Of a stretch of 35,026 nt of DNA, positions 30,474-35,026 are shown one piece after another. Within the stretch, counting starts at the first letter, position 1; each line of letters starts with the position of its first letter. Where the stretch lies: the IMG/VR virus record IMGVR_UViG_3300042397_002065, positions 1 through 35,026 of that record; one strand, 5' to 3'. Position numbers and translations under genes: made by a program. This DNA comes from a virus. The notes beneath the pieces are model-generated. The model ran no database searches, was not told the DNA's origin, and was given only the letters and a program-made list of their open reading frames with translations.

Positions 30474-33250
30474 CAGACTAAACCTTTTTTGATTGCTTCA
30501 TAGCGGGTTGTGAGTTTTTTGATGGCCCCTATTTCAGAAAGTTCTCGCATGGAGTATTCTAAACCGGGCCGCTCTTGGTCACCATTTGGGTTTGACGGTG
30601 ACACAGTTCGTTCTGTGGGTGACTTTCGAATGCGGTCATCAATGGCCACAGCAGAGAAGAATGCCCGGCTAAGTGGGAGATCGGGAATCCCTACACTTGA
30701 TTGAAACAGCGACCATGTGTACAAGTGTGCAATTTGAAATAGCACGGCAAACTGCTCGGCATACTTTTCAGGCGTCATGTACCAGATTTCATCATGTATA
30801 CTGATGATGAAACGGCACGGGATTTTGTACTCATCTGCCAGCCATTGTGTGGTTGTGAGGATCACCGAAAGAATTTCGGCGCCCGATGCTTGAATGGTCC
30901 AGTTGATACGCCCGGTGTGAAAATCATCACCCACCGCAGCTGGGCGCATGGCTGTGGAAATCTTGGTGCCAAGACATGGGAGTTGCGGCACTCGCATCTT
31001 CATCGAAATTTGCTCCATGAGGTTGAAACAACCGGAATCAGTTCCTCCTTCATAAAGACCATCGCGTTTCACACCTTTTTTGCCTTCGAGCGCTCGAGTC
31101 GCAAAACGCCTGAGTTCAGCATCTGGCTTGTCAGGAAATTTCCGTTTGATTGTGGCTTGCACAGTTCGCAATCCAGCACCGTAGAGAATCGCAAAACCAA
31201 TTCCTTTTGATGTGTCTCGGTCCACACCCGCTACTTTTGCAAGTGCGCTGTGAGGATCCGTACCGTTTTCCTTTGAACCGCTAAGCACGTTGAACCCAAA
31301 AGGTGAACAGCCGACGTGTCCGCCTTCCCATTTATCTGAGTAAATCGAGGCAATTTGAAGTTCTTGACCATCAAAGTCGGCACCAACAATTTTCCAACCG
31401 TCAGGAGCCACGACCCGGGTTTTCAGCTCCGTTCCAATGCGCCAATCTTTGGTTTTGCACATAGTCACCATCAAGGGTTCCACGGTTCGCCGTGTCACAG
31501 TGCCGTGAGCTAGAATGTCTGGAACGCAGAGCAAAGCATCTTCACCGTGTGGATTGCTAGTTTGAAAGAAAATACGACTCATCACACGCTTGCGCACTGA
31601 CGTCCAGTAGGAAATTGCGTTTGCAATTTGAAGCGCTCGCTGAGCCTCAGGAAGGTCACTGCTGAGGCGTCCCACCTGCATGTGGTCGACAAACTCTTTG
31701 CTGAGCACACCACCGACATTGTCGCCATTGCCTTTTGGGTGGGGGATTTGTTGAAGTCGTCCATCCTCATCATGGAAGCACCAGCCTTTGTCGGCTGTGA
31801 GCAGCATTGGCGAGCCTTCCCATTTCAGCTTCAGCAACAGATGGGCCAGATTGCTTTTCACGCCAATCTGAACATCAGGATCTTTGATAAACTGGCGATA
31901 CCAGTTTGGCACGCCAGCATATTTTCCTTTGGCGCTTTTTACTTCCCAGTCAAGCTGAGAGAGCCATGGATCGGACTTCACCCATTTTTCACGCTTCTCC
32001 AAATCTCCAATTTCAGACCACTCTTCGTAGGCAGACGCAACAAGGCTGCGACAAAGTTCGGTCATTTCATCTGTGTGTTCTTTGAACACTCGTTCACAGT
32101 TTTCAATCCATTCTTGCCAGTCTTTTGTCAGAGGAATGATAGAACCATTTAAATGGTAGTGTCCAGCCAGACCCACAAGCGACGGCGTGGAATCAAGATA
32201 TTTTGGCCACAATGCTTGAAATAGTTCAGCGGTATAAAACGCGTCCTTGATAGCATAGTCTAGCGCCTCAGGAAGCATGATTTTAATTTGAGACAGGTCC
32301 GTGGCTTTCACAAAGATGTCACGAACCACTTTGTCACTTGCTCCAAGCTCAGTGACGTCTTCACCAAAGTACTTCCTGACTGCGGCTACGTGAAAGTTAT
32401 AACACTGAACCAGCGAGTTTGTTGCACCCTGGTCTAGCCATTTTGGCGCATACCTTAGTCTACGCTTTTCTGCATCTGTGAGCACTTCCGGATCTTTACC
32501 TGCCAAAACGTAAAGCCAACGTTGACCGCTAGCAAGACCAGACACGCCAATATGAGCGGAGAGTGTGTCAAAATAGAAGTTTTCTGGACGAGTGTTGTCA
32601 AGAGAATAACCTTCACGAGCTCGGACCCTGTCATAAGATACGTTATGGCCTGGAATAAACCGGTCCCTTCCAACAGGAATCAGTTTAAACTGATCCCAGT
32701 CTTTTTCAGGAAGTGTCGGATCAAGAAGTTCTTTGGCGAGCCAAACATACGCTGCTTTTTCACTAAGCGCTGTACCAATAATTGGAAAAGCACCGCCATG
32801 CACATAAGTTTCAGTGTCAAACGTAAAAGCTTCTTCAAGAGGAAAGGGAACTTCTTCTATTTTCCACTTGTTATCAATAAGTTCATAACGCCTCCAACCC
32901 GCCTCGTAACAAAACTCGCTGGGAGGAGGAAGAGGAGGAAGCTCACATTTTGCAAAATTATCGCCTAGCTCTTTGTAGCGGCCAACCTGGTCAGCTGCTA
33001 TTGCTTCATAGTGCTCGCTTAAAAGGTTACCCCGAAGTTCCGGCAACGGCAAAGCGCCATCATACAAACCTTCAGGATAATCAACTGGAACTGGAATGTC
33101 AAACTGTTTAAGTAGTCCTTTTGCACGACGGACTGCCATTGTGGTCATTTGAGGGGCATCCTCACTTCCAAACACCTTGCGGCGAAGTTCGGAGTTCAGA
33201 ACAGGATAGCCGAGTTCAGTCTTACGCATGGACGAACGATGAGTTTTCAT
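30473..33250 (-). CDS. Family A DNA polymerase, mitochondrial Pol gamma-like, with 3'-5' exonuclease
   Basis: 925 residues from ATG 33250; the open frame runs further upstream but there overlaps the preceding gene. Exonuclease motifs: 'FTFDTETY' (Asp145, Glu147), 'GHNVSYDRVRAREGY' (Asp207), 'YAIKDAFYTAELF' (Asp336). Polymerase motifs: A 'VGADFDGQELQIAS' (Asp625), B 'RDTSKGIGFAILYGAG' (Arg678, Lys682, Phe686, Tyr690), C 'ISIHDEIWYM' (Asp820). These and further segments are colinear with mitochondrial DNA polymerase gamma: 'SGLASGQRW', 'SDPWLSQLDWEV', 'NWYRQ', 'HTGRINWTIQASGAEIL', 'AHLYTWSLFQ...GIPDLPLSRAFFSAVAID' and 'SPSNPNGDQERPG'. All catalytic acids are present, so it should copy the phage genome with proofreading. 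It lies in the structural region without a GGGTAAAAC element; a TATAAT box lies just before the ATG and no Shine-Dalgarno sequence is visible. Confidence 0.95.
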   Translation of the reverse strand: MKTHRSSMRKTELGYPVLNSELRRKVFGSEDAPQMTTMAVRRAKGLLKQFDIPVPVDYPEGLYDGALPLPELRGNLLSEHYEAIAADQVGRYKELGDNFAKCELPPLPPPSEFCYEAGWRRYELIDNKWKIEEVPFPLEEAFTFDTETYVHGGAFPIIGTALSEKAAYVWLAKELLDPTLPEKDWDQFKLIPVGRDRFIPGHNVSYDRVRAREGYSLDNTRPENFYFDTLSAHIGVSGLASGQRWLYVLAGKDPEVLTDAEKRRLRYAPKWLDQGATNSLVQCYNFHVAAVRKYFGEDVTELGASDKVVRDIFVKATDLSQIKIMLPEALDYAIKDAFYTAELFQALWPKYLDSTPSLVGLAGHYHLNGSIIPLTKDWQEWIENCERVFKEHTDEMTELCRSLVASAYEEWSEIGDLEKREKWVKSDPWLSQLDWEVKSAKGKYAGVPNWYRQFIKDPDVQIGVKSNLAHLLLKLKWEGSPMLLTADKGWCFHDEDGRLQQIPHPKGNGDNVGGVLSKEFVDHMQVGRLSSDLPEAQRALQIANAISYWTSVRKRVMSRIFFQTSNPHGEDALLCVPDILAHGTVTRRTVEPLMVTMCKTKDWRIGTELKTRVVAPDGWKIVGADFDGQELQIASIYSDKWEGGHVGCSPFGFNVLSGSKENGTDPHSALAKVAGVDRDTSKGIGFAILYGAGLRTVQATIKRKFPDKPDAELRRFATRALEGKKGVKRDGLYEGGTDSGCFNLMEQISMKMRVPQLPCLGTKISTAMRPAAVGDDFHTGRINWTIQASGAEILSVILTTTQWLADEYKIPCRFIISIHDEIWYMTPEKYAEQFAVLFQIAHLYTWSLFQSSVGIPDLPLSRAFFSAVAIDDRIRKSPTERTVSPSNPNGDQERPGLEYSMRELSEIGAIKKLTTRYEAIKKGLV

Positions 33251-33256
33251 GTTAGT

Positions 33257-33262
33257 ATTATA
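33257..33262 (-). promoter_or_regulatory. TATAAT -10-like box before the DNA polymerase gene
   Basis: A perfect TATAAT on the minus strand ends 6 nt before the polymerase ATG. The -35 position (GGTTTA at 17-nt spacing) is poor. If used, transcription would start at or near the ATG, giving a nearly leaderless mRNA, which would fit the absence of a Shine-Dalgarno sequence. Confidence 0.35.
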
Positions 33263-33266
33263 GGGT

Positions 33267-33285
33267 GGTTTCCCCGAGGTAAACC
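33267..33285 (-). other. Stem-loop between structural gene and DNA polymerase
   Basis: GGTTT and AAACC pair, with an inner CC/GG pair, directly after the stop codon of the 213-aa structural gene. No T-run follows on the minus strand, so it is a weak terminator at best. It may reduce read-through into the polymerase gene or stabilise the upstream mRNA. Confidence 0.4.
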
Positions 33286-33927
33286 CTACAGGGTGTCGAT
33301 GGGCGGAGCAGTCAGGTTGTCGCTGACGGGGTACATAAAGCTGTACTGGATAGCCCGCTGATTGGCAGTTGGGGGAACGAATGCAGCCACTTGATTTTGG
33401 TAGAAGCGGCGAGGCACCTGAGCCCATCGGGGATTCCCCCCGGCAACTGCGGGGGTAGACGTTACAGCGGAAACCGTAATGCTCCAACCTGTTCCGTCGG
33501 GAATGTCACCTGTCAAAACATTCCCCACAGCGTAGTTGCTGCCGGGGGCAATTAAAGTGAAGCTGGTCACAACGCCTGTACCATCAACAATGGCTCGACC
33601 GTAGGCACCACTACCGACACCGCCAGTCAAGGGGATGTTGTATATACCGGGGAGATATCCGGACCCCGCTACCAACGTACCGGTCGTGCTGATAATGCCA
33701 GACACAGCAGCCTGACTGGGCACGAAAGAATGAACGACATAGTCGAACATTGTGGGATTGCCAGGATCAACTCCGTAGCCGTTGGGCTGAAGCTGAGTAT
33801 AGTACTGCATGGAGTTGTTTTGCCATGAGCGGTAAGTGGGGGCCAGCACATTCCCGTACTTTGCTAAGTCAGCAGAACTCAGAAGAGACTTTACAAGTTT
33901 TGACATTTGGACGGCACGAGGGTTCAT
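33286..33927 (-). CDS. Virion structural protein with a 'GSGY..G.Y' beta-repeat
   Basis: 213 residues from ATG 33927, which has GAAGGAAG upstream; the frame's first ATG (33942) lacks one. Residues about 85-145 ('AGSGYLPGIYNIPLTGGVGS', 'GAYGRAIVDGTGVVTSFTLI', 'APGSNYAVGNVLTGDI') form a Gly-rich beta-repeat widespread in cyanophage structural proteins, typically 'GSGYTPGTY..VPLTGG.GSGA.A...V...G.VT.......G..Y..GD.L'. The flanks are unrecognised: an N-terminal 'LLSSADLAKYGNVLAPTYRSW' and a C-terminal 'RRFYQNQVAAFVPPTANQRA'. A GGGTAAAAC element ends 25 nt before the start, which marks it as a late gene. A decoration or fibre-type surface role is plausible. Confidence 0.7.
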   Translation of the reverse strand: MNPRAVQMSKLVKSLLSSADLAKYGNVLAPTYRSWQNNSMQYYTQLQPNGYGVDPGNPTMFDYVVHSFVPSQAAVSGIISTTGTLVAGSGYLPGIYNIPLTGGVGSGAYGRAIVDGTGVVTSFTLIAPGSNYAVGNVLTGDIPDGTGWSITVSAVTSTPAVAGGNPRWAQVPRRFYQNQVAAFVPPTANQRAIQYSFMYPVSDNLTAPPIDTL

Positions 33928-33952
33928 GCTCACTTCCTTCACACGTAAACTG

Positions 33953-33961
33953 GTTTTACCC
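33953..33961 (-). promoter_or_regulatory. GGGTAAAAC element before the 213-aa structural gene
   Basis: The minus strand reads GACTGAGGGGGTAAAACC. It follows the TGA stop of the 114-aa gene and ends 25 nt before the ATG at 33927, with the Shine-Dalgarno sequence between them. Confidence 0.65.
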
Positions 33962-33963
33962 CC

Positions 33964-34308
33964 TCAGTCAAACACGTAGTCGAAGCACAGAGGACCGGGG
34001 TTCTCATCATAAAGACCGAGCTTTCTTGCTTCGTTTACAGCTTCAAGCTGCTCGCGGTTATTATTTAGCCGCTGATGAAGGCGCAAACGCCACAGACAGT
34101 AATCTTTGGCTTTTGCAGGAGTGGGGTTTTCTAAGTATTTGTCATATCTATTTTTGACGCACTCAACAATGCCTACTCCTACTTTGTTGATGACCTTGTC
34201 TGCTTTGGTCAATGAGCGGGTAGGTTTTGAATAATCAACAAAGTGTCTCAGAAGGGGGTCGGTTTTCATTGCCTCTTGCATGTCGCGGTCGCCAAAGTTG
34301 AGTCTCAT
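33964..34308 (-). CDS. Unknown helical protein (114 aa)
   Basis: 114 residues from ATG 34308, 1 nt past the stop of the preceding gene; a longer frame from 34407 would overlap that gene and is unlikely. The protein is mainly helical and charged ('MRLNFGDRDMQEAMKTDPLL', 'RSLTKADKVINKVGVGIVEC', 'NPTPAKAKDYCLWRLRLHQRLNNNREQLEAVNEARKLG') and ends in a small hydrophobic tail (GPLCFDYVFD). The helix-turn repeats in the second half could be TPR-like, but one unit is not enough to claim this. Function unknown; it precedes a late structural gene. Confidence 0.6.
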   Translation of the reverse strand: MRLNFGDRDMQEAMKTDPLLRHFVDYSKPTRSLTKADKVINKVGVGIVECVKNRYDKYLENPTPAKAKDYCLWRLRLHQRLNNNREQLEAVNEARKLGLYDENPGPLCFDYVFD

Positions 34309-34309
34309 G

Positions 34310-35026
34310 TCAGTTAGGCTTGGTGAACATTTTGATATCGAAGTCTTTGACCCCTGAAGATTCATAGACTTCATCCTTATGCTTACGGTAGATTTCATAA
34401 GCATCAAACACTGAACTGAAGTAAATCGGGCGATCTCCCGGGTTATCTTGCCAACTCAGCATTTCTGTCAAAGATAGAGGAACGTCAATGTCCCACTGTT
34501 CATCGCGGCTTCCATAAAGCAAAGGAAGAGCATCATTTTTCCACCAGTCACAAATAAGACTAATGGTTTCATCCCATGCTTGAGGATCGGTGATGTGAGT
34601 GCTTACTTCCGACCTCACCCAGTTTACGTACTCACGACCCCGTTTAATTACCTCTTCTGCAGATGCTGGAAGTTTCTTGATAAAGTATGCTTCATCGTAA
34701 CCTGTTACAACTCTTTCAATTACCGCGGGGAAGAGAAAAGCACTAGAAGCGAGGCGAACGTCAGCCGCGTTTTCACAAATATGCATAAGCACACACTCAA
34801 GGACAGCCATTGTGCTAGCTATTGCAAGTGTGTGAGGATCTTCAGTCTTTTCTTCAAAGACCACTTTTGGTATTGCCTTTCTGGTTTCTTCAAGTTCCTT
34901 TTCAAGGCGCCTGACTTCGCGACCAAGTTCACGCTCTAGCTTAACTTTATAAATCTCAGTTTCTGTGATAAGCTTATCAAAGCGTGTGTCAATTTTTTCA
35001 ATCTCAGCATCAAGTGCCTCCACGCT
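34310..35026 (-). CDS. Unknown protein with N-terminal coiled coil (possibly partial)
   Basis: At least 237 residues. The frame is still open at the right edge, so the GTG at 35023 may not be the true start. Residues 1-60 form a charged heptad-rich coiled coil ('EALDAEIEKIDTRFDKLITE', 'LERELGREVRRLEKELEETR'). The following 180 residues look globular, with 'LAIASTMAVLECVLMHICEN', 'WVRSEVSTHITDPQAWDETI', 'LICDWWKNDALPLLYGSRDE' and 'RPIYFSSVFDAYEIYRKHKD'. No enzyme motif or membrane segment is evident. It lies upstream of late structural genes, and the stop is 1 nt before the next start. Function unknown. Confidence 0.65.
   Translation of the reverse strand, partial: SVEALDAEIEKIDTRFDKLITETEIYKVKLERELGREVRRLEKELEETRKAIPKVVFEEKTEDPHTLAIASTMAVLECVLMHICENAADVRLASSAFLFPAVIERVVTGYDEAYFIKKLPASAEEVIKRGREYVNWVRSEVSTHITDPQAWDETISLICDWWKNDALPLLYGSRDEQWDIDVPLSLTEMLSWQDNPGDRPIYFSSVFDAYEIYRKHKDEVYESSGVKDFDIKMFTKPN

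Noticed and set aside
33251-33487. Upstream extension of the DNA polymerase frame (79 more codons)
   Set aside because: It lies over the end of the structural gene at 33286-33927, has an atypical composition (many Cys, Pro and Ser) and no similarity to polymerase N-termini.
34309-34407. N-terminal extension of the 114-aa gene
   Set aside because: It overlaps the previous gene by about 100 nt; the ATG at 34308, 1 nt past that stop, fits the spacing of neighbouring genes.

Overview
The window is part of the genome of a large contractile-tailed phage (myovirus), probably one that infects a marine cyanobacterium. All 27 supported genes lie on the minus strand and are read from about 35,026 down to 1. 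They are tightly packed, with ATGA/TGATG overlaps or gaps of a few bases. I see no tRNA, CRISPR array, integrase, insertion sequence or plus-strand gene, and no gene-free stretch longer than 300 bases. The cyanophage assignment rests on three things: tail-fibre modules with 'GGTMTGDI' repeats, conserved fibre N-termini and 'P.xGxLWWD...W' motifs; a SwmB-like domain; and a family A DNA polymerase colinear with mitochondrial DNA polymerase gamma. From memory, that polymerase type together with non-T4 structural genes is the signature reported for the Synechococcus myovirus S-TIM5, so this is most likely S-TIM5 or a relative. I could not run a search to confirm it.

Layout in transcription order. 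35,026-33,286: two unknown genes and a virion structural protein. 33,250-30,473: the Pol gamma-like polymerase. 30,473-28,157: two small unknown genes, then the tail-assembly-chaperone pair with a textbook -1 slippery site (CCCAAAC), a Mu gpG-like tail-completion protein, a hydrophilic protein and a LysM/gpX-like protein. 28,119-27,463: an HNH homing-type endonuclease. 27,384-22,260: a giant tail sheath (1482 aa), a ribbon-helix-helix-like small protein and a gp25-type baseplate wedge protein. 22,216-15,835: a Mu-like head module (DUF935 portal, gpI-like protease fused to a scaffold, gpF-like protein, putative decoration protein, major capsid protein). 15,809-15,366: tail tube. 15,265-5,716: baseplate (small structural protein, J-like wedge, two large unassigned proteins, an OB-fold spike and small proteins). 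5,709-1: a SwmB/DUF1320-like fusion and tail-fibre genes, with a second fibre gene cut by the window edge.

Regulation: an almost invariant element, 5'-GGGTAAAAC-3' (often CTGAGGGTAAAAC), occurs ten times. Every copy has the same orientation. Eight lie 21-38 nt before a start codon and two lie farther away (75 and 86 nt). Two copies come directly after Rho-independent terminators. It is the best candidate for the phage's late promoter and divides the cluster into about ten transcription units. The polymerase gene lacks the element and has a TATAAT box instead, as expected of an early gene lodged inside late genes.

The genes work together to build the virion. The head module assembles and matures the capsid, the chaperone pair and tube/sheath genes build the contractile tail, and the gp25/J/OB-spike set forms the baseplate. 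The fibre genes provide host recognition.
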